From: Micropterix aruncella
Taxonomy: Eukaryota > Arthropoda > Insecta > Lepidoptera > Micropterigidae
DNA length: 64,000 nucleotides
Direction: 5' to 3'
NCBI GenBank assembly: GCA_944548615.1
Contig: OX155980.1
Coordinates: 35,303,991-35,367,990 of the forward strand
Shown: positions 45,461 through 59,556 of the stretch, in pieces
Position numbering within the stretch: position 1 is the first letter of the stretch
How the letters are laid out: each line of letters opens with the position of its first letter
Program-made: the position numbers and the translations under genes
The notes under the pieces: generated by a model
What the model was told of the DNA's origin: nothing
Seen by the model: the letters and a program-made list of their open reading frames with translations, nothing else
Databases searched by the model: none

Positions 45461-47925
45461 GGTTTAAATAGCATGCCGGAGATGTTAGTGCCGAGAGAAC
45501 GATTTTTCGCACAGTTTACTTCAAAAAGAGTTATTAATCCTGTTTTGGATCGACCAATAAACATAAATCAAAATCCGCCCTATTTCATAGCAATCAGCAC
45601 TTTATAAATGTGCTTAATTTCTAGTTGATATATAAATTGATATGATAAAATGCATTTAAAAAATCGTAATCTAAAAATCATAAAGCCATTTTGGCTCGAT
45701 TTAATCGATTTTTCTCCATTACTCATAGGATATAGAAGATATTAAAATAAAACTTGAATCACATGAATCTTCAGACCTGTATCTACCTATTCGCATAGCT
45801 TTCATCGAATTTATCGAATAGCATAACATTTGTAATTATACATTTTATTGTAACTTTGCGATGAGTTTTATTAGCACTTTTGCATGTATCCCTCGACGGG
45901 GAACCTATTCTTTGAAAATTCTCAATAATAAAATTAATTACCAATTGAGATTTTATCGATGCGATAGAACTACTGCATATGTGTATAGTTTAGTTAAAAA
46001 ATCACACTTTTTAACTAAGATATTAAAGTAGACATTAGGACTAATATATGTGACTATTATGTGATAAGACTATTGTGTGGTAAATACTATTATGTGACCA
46101 AGATATTATATTAGATTTCAGTTATCAGCTGTAGTTGCAGATTTACTAAATCTGACTGAACAAGTTTAACCTGTACAAAAGAACAGTTTCGTTGATGTTT
46201 CATCCTTATGCCTCAAGGCAATAATTTGGAGATGTACAGATGGTAGCCTCAAAACGAATGGAACTATCGACGCAGCTACCCAAACATAAATACTCACCAC
46301 TACCCGGAATATTCCGGGGGTTCGAAAGCTGCATAGCAGTTCTTGAATCTCGCAGGCTGCATTATTAAATGTCGGAAGGCCAACGTATCCAATGGTGGAA
46401 CGATACAAGTTACAAAATGTGCGAGAACATTAGACGCAAGATATTTGATGTAAAGTGGCAACCACTGTTCCAATTTCTTTGGAGGCTATTACACCTGACG
46501 AAGTAAAATAAGATTAACTTATTCGTCACCAAGTTCAAATCATTTTTTAAGAAAAATGATTCCATTGACAAATCTGCCCGCACTCATGAATAATTTATTT
46601 ATAAGGATGAGCATATTTCTTATTGATATGTCAGTGGCAAACAGTCCTTATGTTCCGAGAATAATCGATTTTGAATAGGGGATATAATGGGAGAATGACA
46701 CTCTTATGTTATTAAATTGTATGATATTTAAATCACGTTATTTTTCCATAATTGTTAACGTTATATAAAGAAACGGAGTAGTTAACATTTTTAATCTATA
46801 GTTATAAAGACTGAGCATTAGGAAGAATTGAATCAAGTCCCTTGGAAAAAAAGTTTTTTCGAGATTATCTAGATTAGATTATTAAAATTAGGTGTTCACC
46901 TATTTTTAATCATTTTATGTTGTCAACTGTTTTCCTCGATTTTCTCCCTCTTTTCTATATATTTCTCTATTTTGTATAATTTTACGTCTAACCGAACCTT
47001 GACGTGTATCACCTTGAATATTGTGTCGTTGTTACAGCTTTTTCTTTTCTGTAGAAAAAATAAATTCATTTCGGTCGACCTCTAGTGTGTTAAGGTGTTA
47101 ATGTGTCTCAAAAACACATCCATCAGCGGCGTGTGATTCTCATAGCTTACGGTTGTCACGGGTGCAGCAGTGAATGATTGTCTTGTGAAGGATTCCCTCG
47201 ATTCTCAACAAGGGACTCGCATATCGATCTTTCTTAAATAATACAACACGGCCATCGCGCGACCGACAAGAAAATCGACATAATCGTATTTGGTATGACG
47301 TAAACGTATTATTTTTTTTTCGACGGCTTATTATAATTTGTAAATACATTGACGTATCAGGCTGTAGGAAAGCCATATTTTTACGGTTTGCACAATGTTC
47401 TAGATATAATATATTTTCTGCGTAAAAACTCTAGGTAAAACTAAGTAATATATATGTATATATCTATATAGAATAAATTGCAATTTTGGTACATATCTTT
47501 TTGTTGTGCAATATGCATAATGCATGTGTGTATGGACGAGTGAGATATGTACTTATATGTGTATATTTGTATTTTACTTCAATCTAGCTAGGGGTTGATG
47601 AGGGTTTTGATAAAGGGTTGATAAGGGCTAGCTAGGTTTTAGTTATCGTCTAATGAAATTACATCATTGTTTTTTTTAAATATTTTGATCCATTATTTTA
47701 GTATTTTTAATATTTCAGAAATATACAAAATAGTTTAATGATTTTTTTACCGACTCAGATAAAAATATCATCCAAAATGTAAGGCTTTTGCCGTATAAAT
47801 TTGCTAATGAATTTGCCGTTGTATTAGGCAGGAAAAATTTTGTAAGGAAATGTATATTTAATTAATCTAATATTATACCCTTTTATCTCTACATGGGGGT
47901 TGGTTAATGCTACTGACAGGAACAA
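45461..47925. other. No confident gene
   Basis: AT-rich. At 46120-46160 GTAGTTGCAGATTTACTAAA recalls the 1626-1660 minisatellite unit. At 46200-46420 a minus-strand frame of 80 codons lacks a domain. 47140-47380 likewise holds an unassigned 78-codon frame. Confidence 0.3.
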
Positions 47926-47929
47926 ATGA

Positions 47930-48980
47930 ATGATTTAAAGGCGTTTTACACTATAACGGGAAAATACGTGTTTAAATTCGTCGTTGAAGGACTTGAGCAT
48001 TCGGGTAATAGCGGACTTTATGTGACGACTTATCTTAAATCTACCAGGGTAAAGGTAGGGGAATCACGCATTTGTCTATGGGTATTCATAGAGAGATCTA
48101 ATGACATATCGATTGTCTATCCTATAGTACATTATGTCGTGCATCAGTACCATGTTGCTCGCCTTCCTTCTTAAATCCAGTGCAACCATTATCGAGTGAA
48201 TCCAGAACTAGTGCAATCTTAAATGACAAGCCTTGCAGGGTATGGGCCGATATCTGCCTGTGTTTTACAGCACATGTGTCTCAAATTTTGAATTCCCTCC
48301 ACTCTATCGAAATAAACAGTGTAATTTGGTTACCAGGAGAGGCGAGCTACAAGATATTGCAAACAAAAGCACAGTAGACTGTTTTCGACACTTCAACTTC
48401 CGATGATGGCCTACGGTATCTCTAAACAAGGCGTTATGCTATATAAGCTATTCCGGCGATCTGTTCGATATGTTAGATATAGGATAGTTTGCAGTCCATT
48501 GGATGGCGGGTCTAATCTTGTACAAACTCATGGCCTAGTCGATATTGATAAGCCTTGCTTACCTATGTGCGTTTCGGGTGAATAATAACTTGATACATTT
48601 CACGTTTAAATTGAAATTGTTAACACGCATTATTCAGTCAGACTGTCAAGATCCTCCTGTATGACCTGGCTATCGCGAAACTTTACCAATGCCGAAGATC
48701 GTCGGCGTATAAAAAACATTGCATGTAGAAAAGCTGTAATGTCGTATAAGTAGGCATTTATCACCAGAAGACCTGGGTGAGAGCCCTGGAATATCTCTGG
48801 AGGCGAAGTGACAAAGGTGGATCGGTGATCCCTAAAAACGGCTAATTGTTACCCGTTTGTGATTTATGTATAGGACTTAACCATCTCAGCAAGATTTCGT
48901 GAATCCCCAGATGTTCTAAGTTTAGAAGGAGTATGGTGTGGTCTACAGTTCTACACGATTAAAGACCGTCTATTTGCTTA
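47930..48980 (-). pseudogene. Jockey-like reverse transcriptase relic with YADD box
   Basis: Read on the minus strand with stops and frameshifts, an RT palm-to-tail order is clear. VDHTILLLNLEHLGIHEILL (48883-48946) follows motif A. FLYADD is intact, with the two Asp codons at 48698-48703. Next are VIQEDLDSLTE (near 48655), NNFNLNV and a middle section with IEGIQ-like sequence. The tail reads LDLRRKASNMVLMHDIMYYR and IDNRYV (about 48100-48175). This pattern is that of Jockey-clade ORF2. Endonuclease and fingers are missing. Several stops make it dead despite the kept catalytic pair. Confidence 0.75.
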
Positions 48981-50848
48981 CGGGTAACCATTTTATACGA
49001 ACCATATTTGGTTAACTGTCCCAGTTTATTTTATTCCGAAGAACTCAAGCTGTCCTTATATTTGATATTTTATCAATAGTGTTTAGATACAGCCACTAAA
49101 GTGAATCACAGATATTGGAAAATGGATGATATTGTGTGCCTATTTTATCAATCGGTTCTTTCACTGTGTAAAAACAGTTATTATATTGGCAATGTTTATT
49201 CTTCATTCGTCAATTTTAATTTATTATTTATCAAAAAATATTTATTTATAATATATAGAATCATAAAAACGGGGAATGGACTGTATGTCGGTGAGGTGAG
49301 TCTTCGTGGCTCAAATGACACCCCTTGCTATGTTCCCATCTGCTCAAACGATTGCTCATGTCCTTTTCGGTGTTGCATAATCGAATCACGGCGAGATCTG
49401 GACGCAAACGCTAACGGACGTGGCGCGCTCTTGAAGTTGATACAGCGAAATCAGACTTGTCAGTGATTAACAGGACACTTGGACCTTTCAACTTTGTTCT
49501 ATTGATTGCAATTATGATATTTACGAAGTGTTGGTAGATTGATGATTTTGTCACTAAACTTAGTTACTTTTGGAGGACTTTGCGGCAAATTCATTGATAT
49601 TGATCTTTTGGTGATTTCTGTTATCGACTTTTTTCAAGTCCTTCAGATATTTCGGTAAAGCCATCACCAAAACTGCAAATGTTGAACAGAGTTATTTCAG
49701 TATGACAATGCCCTCAGTGAGATTTTTTTATGTGCATATTTTTATTTGGCCATTGTCGTGATAAGCCTCCCTTTTTCGAATGCTATTTTTGACAACGATA
49801 ATGATCACAAAATATTACAAATGATAAACTAAGATATAAAAGATCTGAGGAAATAGTTATAGATAGATAGAGATTCTTTATTGCACATTAAACAAAAACA
49901 TACAAAAGGCGGACTTATCGCCTAAAATACAATCTCTTACAGCCAACCTTCGTGGAAGTGTAAAAATTTAGATGCCAAGAGAAAAATTAAAAATTACAAA
50001 AAAAAGAAGAAAAACTTATTACATAACATATAACAAAAATTAATCAAGTAACAAAAATGCCATTTTTTTTAAATAAAATTAGGATTTGGAATCATAAAAT
50101 AGTTGATGCTGGAATCATAAAATAGTTGAACCGATACATAAAATAGTTGATGATGTGCTTAGATGGATTTTAATCATTAAAATGTAGGTACGCAAGATTT
50201 AAATCGAGCAAAGTGTACGAAAAAGATACCGATTATATGATATTTTAAATGTTGTTTATGTACAATATATTGCTGATAATAATAGATTTTTAGAAAATGT
50301 ATGTTTTCGACGTTTAGCGTGCCTGAAGAATGGCTCTTCTCCAATATGGAGGAAAATAATTTGATTTGTGAAAGCGCGGGCCGCAGAAAATAGTAATTTA
50401 CTCTATAATATCACGTCGAACTAGCAGTAACTAGCAAAATGTTTATTTTTTTTTAATTTACTTATATTTACATATTTTAATGACTTTTTCAAATTTTACA
50501 TTTTGGTGATTTATAGAATCTGTTTAGCGATATTTTCATTGTGGCACCTCCTAACACAGTCTTAACCTTCGGTAAGCTGCATTTTTTCGCGTTACTTTTA
50601 GCGAAAGTTATGGTTACCGGGGTTGATATTTAATTTGTCTTTTCCCCGTCATACAAACATATCTCGACAAGCCAATTCGTGATGGTTTCTTACAAACGCC
50701 CTGAGGTGTCATCCCGTCTCGAGTACTTACAGTGCTGTTTTTGCAGCAGTGCGTTGCGTCTTTTGGAGGCTATATTTTCTTCCGTGTTCTGTCATGTTAA
50801 AACATGTTAAGCAATCATTGCAAACATGAATTGCGACAAAAACAAATT
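48981..50848. other. Non-coding with a LINE 3'UTR remnant
   Basis: 49101-49466 holds an open frame of 121 codons without domain. 49870-49985 (TTCTTTATTGCACATTAAAC, GGCGGACTTATCGCC, AATCTCTTACAGCC) resembles an inverted LINE 3'UTR and shares its last part with 21840-21890. 50560-50848 may be the upstream part of repeat D. No exon is identified. Confidence 0.4.
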
Positions 50849-51490
50849 GTGGTTGTCGACTACAACGGGCGAACTCGTAACCCCAGGAAGTTTTAACGAT
50901 AAGGATCGTTCTATCTTACGTGAGGTGAGCGTAGAAAACTTTAAGGACGATACAAATCCACCGTCCAGCAAAAACCACGAACCCGTCAGAGACCAACGCC
51001 TTACGGCGAGGCACTAGGAAGGTAAACCAATGGGGTCACCTCGACCCTGGCTACCAGTTTCGGTCAGATTTCTCCGACTTCCCGACTGGTTACGGGTTCG
51101 AAATCGCTTGCTCTATCAAATCTATCGCGGACCACGGCATCCTTTGCCCGACTCTTCACCCGGTATCGGGTAGACGATTGGTCGCTTTATGAGCAGTTGC
51201 CGTAAGGATAACAACTACCCCCGCTCTATAGGAAATAAATTCGTTTTCAGACTCCCCCGGCTATCAGTCGGAATGCACAGTCGAATGGCTGACGCAGCAC
51301 ATTGCGCACACCGTCCAGGAGCGCCCAAAGAACGATTCCTAGGGGAACTGGCCTGCAGGCCAGGGTCCTACCCGGGCTTGCACGTCTGCGTGGAGGCTGC
51401 TAGATGGGTGTTCACCCGTGAGTTTGGCCGACCCTTGCACATGGATCTTAGTGGCCTAGCTGCAATAAGGCCCATTAGCTCCCAAAAACA
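50849..51490 (+). repeat. Dispersed repeat D, copy 3 (best preserved)
   Basis: Matches 7536-8155 and 23290-23915. A frame from ATG at 50826 reads MNCDKNKLWLSTTTGELVTP and then GSFNDKDRSILREVSVE. A second frame (51189-51605) reads IGNKFVFRLPRLSVGMHSRM, ADAAHCAHRPGAPKERFLGE and on through HVCVEAARWVFTREFGRPLH. Frame-wise similarity between copies suggests a former protein, possibly the N-terminal ORF of a retroelement, but no zinc knuckle, nuclease or other domain is visible. Frames are broken relative to each other. Confidence 0.65.
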
Positions 51491-51699
51491 GTTCATAACA
51501 GGCGGCCATACCACATTTTACTTTGGCTTAAACCGAGATTGTGGAAACCGGCCCTTAACCAGCGACATGCAAATATGTATAGACTCGAGATATATCAAAC
51601 TTTAGCCTTTATCTTTATCAAACTCTAGCGAGATATATCAAACTATCAAATATATCATAATCAATTTGTGACATCCAAAATATGAAAATTGTCTTACGT

Positions 51700-52200
51700 C
51701 AGACATTTTACATGCAAATGTAGTGATAGTGGAGCCAGACACCCGATAACCTCTCTACCACAACCCCGTCAAAAAGCTGCAGCCTCTAGTTTGGCGTCAA
51801 CTCTGTTGCGACATCGAACGAGAGTTTAAAATATAATCACCCTGATGAAGCACCGAACTGATTACAGTCCGAGTCATCAGCCACGCCGATCGCTACGGTG
51901 CAAAAGTGAATCTGCTAGGGCTTTTGAAAAATTATTACGCTCCATAATCGGCTTAGAGCGGCCGTAATTCTGCGCTGAATGCAACAAAGGCCCCACCGTG
52001 GTCGGCGGTGCACGGTCAATTTGCAGCCCGCTTATGGCGACCCACTATATGAAAATCTAATAACCAAAGACGCCACACACAGCACCACCGTTTCGAGGGT
52101 ATAATAGCAGGCGGCCATTGTGTAGCGGCGGACGCCCTTTCACGCCCATTCACTCATTCACAATTCACGCACCTTGACGACACCACAAAACAAGGACCAC
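51700..52200. promoter_or_regulatory. GC-elevated island with SOX/TCF-like motifs
   Basis: Unique-looking DNA with AACAAAGG at 51983-51990 and CCATTGT at 52114-52120 (SOX/TCF-type words), CATAATCGGCTTAGAG and GCAGCCCGCTTATGGCGACC. No ORF. Candidate regulatory or conserved non-coding DNA by composition only. Confidence 0.25.
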
Positions 52201-52772
52201 TTAAAATTGACACACACATTTTGGGCTTTTTATTTGAACAAAAAAGTTTTATGTGACGAGTCTTTCCGCCAGTCCATCCAATAACACCTGGATTTCAGAA
52301 ACTATAAGCAGATACTAGAGAAAAATGAGCTCCGCAATTTCCTATTGTATTTTGTACATTTAATATCTATTTCTTTCCTTTTTCAAAATTTTCTAATACA
52401 TTCGTAAGGGTCGCCATTTCGAAACAGCGTAATTCGCCAAGTTTAATAGGTCAAACGAGCCGTATGCACGGTGCCGAAAAGTTTCTGTATGCGATGTAAA
52501 TTATTTAAGTGACAAAGACCTTAGCGAAAAAGTCCAAAGAGTAACATTGGCAAATATAAAATTTCTGATTTTTTTTTCATAGAAAATATACTTTAAATGA
52601 CTGGCGAGGCTTCTAATGACTGCTATCAGAAAGCGAGTGATGGAGCGCTGCCACATGTACAATTTAAATCCTATTTATACGATCGTTTTAGCAGTTGTCG
52701 AAGGTACTATCGAAAACCTACAAACTAGATCGTACACCGTGCAAAATTAGCTAGGTGTCATTTTATAACTTT
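52201..52772. other. No recognised feature
   Basis: AT-rich flank of the assembly gap. Confidence 0.4.
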
Positions 52773-52972
52773 NNNNNNNNNNNNNNNNNNNNNNNNNNNN
52801 NNNNNNNNNNNNNNNNNNNNNNNNNNNNNNNNNNNNNNNNNNNNNNNNNNNNNNNNNNNNNNNNNNNNNNNNNNNNNNNNNNNNNNNNNNNNNNNNNNNN
52901 NNNNNNNNNNNNNNNNNNNNNNNNNNNNNNNNNNNNNNNNNNNNNNNNNNNNNNNNNNNNNNNNNNNNNNNN
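52773..52972. other. Assembly gap (200 N)
   Basis: Exactly 200 N, a conventional placeholder length, so true gap size is unknown. Any frame through it is meaningless. Confidence 0.99.
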
Positions 52973-53035
52973 TTAATGTAATATTATTGATAAATAAAGA
53001 ATTTTGAATTTGAATTTGAATTTGAGTTTGTCAAG
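52973..53035 (+). repeat. LINE-like 3' tail
   Basis: ATAAATAAAGAATTTTGAAT contains AATAAA and runs into four TTTGAA units, the look of a LINE 3' end. The body would lie in or left of the gap. Confidence 0.5.
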
Positions 53036-53169
53036 CCGTATAAATCCGCCCATTGTTAAACTTCACAATAATTTTAGTAACATAACATAACTTAACCTGC
53101 CACCATTATGGATCCAAATGTTCGCTTAGTGTAATAAAACAACTTGAAACAACATTCTCTTTGATATTT

Positions 53170-53560
53170 CGCAGTGTTATTCCGTTCCAATTATTCCAAT
53201 GGGAATCCATTTGCAGATGTGCGAAAGCCGATAAACATATTATTATTGTCATTGTTAAATAGACAGGCACCCCCAAGCAGCCGAGTGGCCAGAGCGGCCG
53301 AATTATTCGACTTTTCGAGCGTTCAATTGTTGTCTTTTGTGTGGCTGGTCGGTCGCAGTCACATCGGTCGACGCTCAACAAAATTCACTGTATATTAATT
53401 CGCAATATGCTGTTCAGGCCTTCGAGTGAACACATCTCGAGAGCGACAATAGATAAACACGTTTTATTGTCTGGCAGAACGCCTCCATTCAAGCTCTCGG
53501 GGGAGTCGTCTATGCCCGCTTTCAAAGATGTTTGGTCAAACAAAAGGAGACACTTCTGAA
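53170..53560. promoter_or_regulatory. Island rich in FOX/SOX-like words, candidate enhancer
   Basis: Contains ATAAACA at 53231, GATAAACAC at 53452, GTCAAACA at 53535 (forkhead-type words) and ATTGTCATTGTT near 53243, CAATTGTTGTC near 53323, TTATTGTC near 53463 (SOX-type words). Short overlapping frames on both strands have no domains. A regulatory role is inferred only from motif density. Confidence 0.25.
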
Positions 53561-54799
53561 GGATCCTTATATATCCTACCTACCTGCACATGCCGGTTTT
53601 TTTCTATGCCAGGAGAGACATGCGATGAGATTCTGAACCATTCTTGAACCCTTAGAAGCGTATGTTGTTAGTATTTTCCCTCAGACATTTGTATACTTTT
53701 CTCATTATCTCTATGGTCTATTTAATTAGTAGCACGATCGAGGGGCATTACCTATGTTAGATAGGCTAACCTAGGTAATCTCCATCAGCGAGGATCTTGT
53801 ATGGACATGGAGCTTCCAGAACGGTTGAAACACTAATTACCTACTGAAATCTATTTAATCAAATGACACATACGGCATAACGACAACTATCCGGTTCATT
53901 ATGAAGAGACTAGGTATATGTAACGCCCAAGCCAGGTGGCTTAGGCCTCCAATATAAGAACATTTTATGGTCCCGGGTTAGATTCATGGCTGTATCACCA
54001 ACTCGAATTTAATTACAAGACATACAGTTACAAACAGGCACTTATCCAGGTGAAGGGGGGTGGTTAGGATTTATAACCCACCCCCCCCCGAAATCTTACG
54101 TATTTTAATGTCATTGTACGGGCAAATTCAATTTTGGTGGGGGCCGCGCGCGTTGTTTCAATTAATACCCCCTCCCCCCCCCCCCCCCCCTCTCCCACGA
54201 ACCAAATGTTTGGATACATATCTGCTTACAAATATATACTTGTACATAATAGATTGTCTGTAATCATTGATATTTTGTATGTCTTGTGGTAGTTTATTGT
54301 AAAAAGTGACACTTTCCCATAGATAAGTATTTCTTTGTCCTTTTAGCAGATTTTATAATAAATACTCAAAATAAGTATAACCTTTAATGACGACAATCAT
54401 GTTTAAATTGCCAGCTAAAAACAATTTAAAGACATTAAATAATAAATTTTAAAAAACAGTTTAATCTCAATAGTGGTAGGTACGTAAAAACTTGGAAAAC
54501 ATCTGCAAAAGCAATTTCTGCATTGCATTAGACATTCTACTGCTATGTACTGGCATCTATGGGTGACGGGTGATTGGGAGATGTCACGTAGGAGGCGGCT
54601 GCTAGTGTAGCCAGCACCTGATAGCTCCGGCGTCTGCGAAGAAGCATTGCGCCATCTCAGGTGCCTGGGCTGTAGAACACTCACGGTGGTCTCGAGGGTC
54701 CTCGATTCGCTCCTGGTATAGTCTACTCTACTCATAGAGGCAGAGTAGTGGTTTCTATTATTGTAACTTCATCATTCGAGTTTGAAAGAAATTTCAATT
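53561..54799. other. Non-coding with poly-C tracts
   Basis: At 54055-54090 GGGGGGTGGTTA faces TAACCCACCCCCC as a short stem. At 54168-54191 a run of about 24 nearly pure C follows. At 53930-54000 CCCGGGTTAGATTCATGGC weakly recalls a tRNA-derived SINE B box but no full tRNA-like structure was found. No gene. Confidence 0.4.
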
Positions 54800-55117
54800 T
54801 AGTGCCGTAAGCAGTTCGTTAGGATCCAGATGAGGGACTCCTAATAGTTTTTGTCTTAAGTTGGCGAGAGCGCGAAACTTGTACAAGATAGTCGAATCTA
54901 TAGAGCATTCATATTCCTCTCCATATTTCCTGTGCAGAATCGGAGTTCCTTCCGATGGTTGTGATATGCTTGTCGAGATAGGTTGTGATATGTGATAAGT
55001 CCCATTATTAGTCCTGACACTGTCCTTATGTGGGGTTTGCCTAGTTTGAGAAAAGATAGATTTGCGAAAAGCGGCTTTATGATGGCTTCAAATTGCCTCA
55101 TTCCAAGCGCGTACCTC
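54800..55117 (-). pseudogene. LINE ORF2 C-terminus (after RNase H), 3' part
   Basis: The minus strand reads LRYALGMRQFEAIIKPLF, then KPHIRTVSGLIMGLITYHNL (54980-55015 covers the LxTxH-like core) and, after a stop, DSTILYKFRALANLRQKLLG and VPHLDPNELL. This fits the segment after RNase H in I/R1-type LINEs (LRTLxGLLTGH...EHVLCECPALxxxRxxxLG), although the Cys-His knuckle is degraded. It continues the part at 55520-55918 beyond a MITE insertion. Confidence 0.65.
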
Positions 55118-55519
55118 AACTGAAAAAATATATCGATGACATGGAAACACGCATGTTTCAAGAAGGATTACTCATATAACGCGTACTGTGGTCCATGCAT
55201 ATGAATTGACATGACACGGAACGGTGTTGGCGTGACGGTAGTTAACGGAGGGTAATGTTAAAATATATTGTTATTTCATTAGGTACGTCGCGACCTTGGG
55301 ATCTTAATGTCGGACACATAAATCATGTTGAAACTTCAGTATATTTTTATTTCCGTGTTAACCGTAAGGAAAATGATGATACCTAGATATAATCGAGTAA
55401 TGCAGTTTCGACAAAATTTCTTGTAATTCAACAAATTACGATTGAAATATTGTTAATCTGGATAAAACCGTAATAACAACAAGTTAATGTAAAAAGCAAT
55501 CCAATACTTTTCTCAGCAC
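55118..55519 (+). mobile_element. MITE family C, copy 3, inside a LINE
   Basis: Begins near CAACTGAAAAAATATATCG and ends TACTTTTCTCAGCAC, the inverted family end. Internal blocks match copies 1 and 2: AAGGATTACTCATATAACGC, GTTGGCGTGACGGTAGTTAA, TACGTCGCGACCTTGGGATC, TTAACCGTAAGGAAAATGAT, AAAACCGTAATAACAA. It separates two halves of a LINE RNase H region that read on in frame across it. Confidence 0.8.
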
Positions 55520-55918
55520 AGTTAATTTCTTGTTCTCTGTCTAGCCACTTTTTGGTGGCCAATTTTAGGAGAGGGTTTCATATGCTTAAGGCAGGGGTCT
55601 GGTTCCAGGGCGGTTTTTAAAACACCCTTCCCTGTCATGGAATCTGTTTCTTATTTCCTTGTATATTGTTGTGTCCCGTACCCACGCAAGAAGTATGTCT
55701 TTGGAACACAGTACAAAGAGGATTCTGAGGGTATCGCAGACTAATTTGGATGTGGCTCTCCTCGCGTTTAGTGTTTCCATAACTAAACTAATATTGAAAA
55801 CCAGAAATTTAGGAAAGTCCCGTTCGGTCTCGTCGAGAATGTCTCGACTCGAGTCTCTATCATAAGAGTCTCGTCTCGTCTTGTGAGTATCGGGATTTGA
55901 TGAGACGAGACTTGACAC
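55520..55918 (-). pseudogene. LINE ORF2 RNase H region, 5' part
   Basis: The minus strand reads ARRATSKLVCDTLRILFVL, then LAWVRDTTIYKEI in place of the usual WVPGHxGIxGNExAD, and RPGTRPLP. After a shift comes LKLATKKWLDREQEIN, directly at the MITE border. Order and spacing fit LINE RNase H and the linker that follows it. The catalytic GH...D residues are lost. The continuation is at 54800-55117. Confidence 0.65.
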
Positions 55919-56724
<806 letters not shown>

Positions 56725-56814
56725 ATTTTTTCAAATTGAAATTATGTTTATTACTAAATAAATGAAATTATAAAATAAATGAAAGGGCACTTATCTGGTC
56801 TGTGGCGACCAGGA

Positions 56815-57334
<520 letters not shown>

Positions 57335-57700
57335 GGGCCATCTTCCGAGATAGAGAATAAAGAGTTATATCTGAACGAAGGGCTGTGCATCCGAGACTTT
57401 CAGGGAATTTATACTGCTTAGAGACCGAATCGACCTCCAGAATCCAATCTGAAGCTTTCCCGATTATTGAGAAAGATTTTGTAGTGAAATGTTTTTTTGC
57501 CTTTAGAGCCATCCCGCACAAACTGTATTGGGGGTTCGGTTGGTACTGTCAAACCCTTGTTGGCACTAGCGTAGAGAGGTTAATTACCTCGCGAATAACA
57601 GCAAGGACTTTGTCATGGCGGTAAGTGTACCGTCCTTGATCTAAGGCCACCTTGCAGCCAGCTAGAATATGTCTGGCTGTGCAAGGGGTATTTTGCTACA
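57335..57700 (-). pseudogene. Non-LTR retrotransposon C-terminal fragment
   Basis: The minus strand reads SWLQGGLRSRTVH-like sequence in the place of the GCKxALxxGRYxxRHDxVL block. After shifts it continues [13 protein letters not shown] (57429-57451), [10 protein letters not shown] and [14 protein letters not shown] (57360-57380). This order is recalled from C-terminal regions of non-LTR elements (GNAxDWxxxVDL...FPxxI...LRPDIVLxSxxxKxV). The fragment is cut by the AT tract before the LTVPWE-type continuation. Assignment is from memory of the family and moderately sure. Confidence 0.5.
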
Positions 57701-58633
<933 letters not shown>

Positions 58634-59015
58634 CCCATTTTCTTCGAATTCGAACTCCAAGGCCAAAACAAGATTGTTTTAAAACATTACCGGTGCCTCT
58701 CCATAATTTTCTATTTTCAGAATTCCAATAATCCTACTTGTTAATAATGGACTTGTATCGCACTCACTTATCGATGAGTGCTTCTAAATATGGTTGCCTC
58801 GATAAGAAGTGATATGCAATATATTATCATTTAACATTTTATTATCTTCATTTATTACATTGTAATGTCATAAATTATTATTAGTCAAAGTGGTCATTGG
58901 CGTATTTGATACCAGATACTATATAAAATATACCATATAAAATAGAGCGAAGCGAAAGGCATCATCAGAAGGCTGCGTCCTGCTCTCTAGACGAGACTAA
59001 GATTCGTCGCTCCAT
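58634..59015. other. Upstream of the LINE relic
   Basis: No clear coding. From about 58950 the sequence GAAAGGCATCATCAGAAGGC may already belong to the RT. A GCACTCACTTATCGATGAGTGC hairpin lies near 58761. Confidence 0.35.
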
Positions 59016-59290
59016 TTGAGTTCCAGAATTAGAAAGCTGGTTTATGTATTTCTTCGGCTGCGCAACATTCTGTCCAAAACAACCATAAGAATGGTATACA
59101 TGGCCTTGTGTCAGAGTATTTTGTCCTACGGAGTCGCGGCATGGGGCGCTACTACTAATGATAATCTGGATAGATTGACAAAAGCGCAGAAATTATTATT
59201 GAGAGTAATTCACAGGAAAAACCGGCGTCATCCATCTGCCTTGTTATTTTCCCAATCCCATGTGCTATCAGCTAAACAGTTATTTATTAA
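59016..59290 (+). pseudogene. Jockey/CR1-like RT tail, 5' part, split by a MITE
   Basis: The open frame reads SSRIRKLVYVFLRLRNILS, then VYMALCQSILSYGVAAWGAT with the YGxxxWG motif, and DRLTKAQKLLLRVI. It runs into TTAA at 59287-59290, where a MITE interrupts it. It resumes at 59557 in a frame that is continuous if the MITE and one TTAA are ignored. The RT core upstream is missing. It is not a functional gene. Confidence 0.8.
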
Positions 59291-59556
59291 CCCTTCAGGC
59301 CTCGGCCCCTCAGCCAATTGACAAGTTGCTGTCCCAAAAAATTTTACTAAAAATTAGTAAAAAAATTTAATTACGACACCGTCTCATCAAAACATTAATT
59401 ACTGCCAAACCACTGTACCCATAATTAAAATGAAACATATTAACATAATAAAACATAATAAAATCAAACAAATTAAATTAAAATAAAATTAAAACGGGGC
59501 CGTCACCCTGAATCGAGTTGTGGCCGATATCGGCCAATCGGGGCCTGAGGGGTTAA
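59287..59556. mobile_element. piggyBac-like MITE at a TTAA site
   Basis: A 262-bp non-coding element (59291-59552) lies between TTAA copies. Its ends are CCCTTCAGGCCTCGGCCCC and, inverted, CCCCTCAGGCCCCGATTGG. TTAA duplication plus CCC-starting ends fits piggyBac-type elements. The inner part is AT-rich (AAAATTAAATTAAAATAAAA-like). It interrupts an RT relic so that removal at TTAA would leave its frame open. Confidence 0.8.

Noticed and set aside
49101..49466. 121-codon plus-strand frame
   Set aside because: No start with support, no domain, half AT-rich; left as unassigned.
52755..52976. Open frame across the gap
   Set aside because: Consists of N.
53930..54000. tRNA-derived SINE head (B-box-like GGTTAGATTCA)
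   Set aside because: No matching A box or cloverleaf and no second copy in the window.
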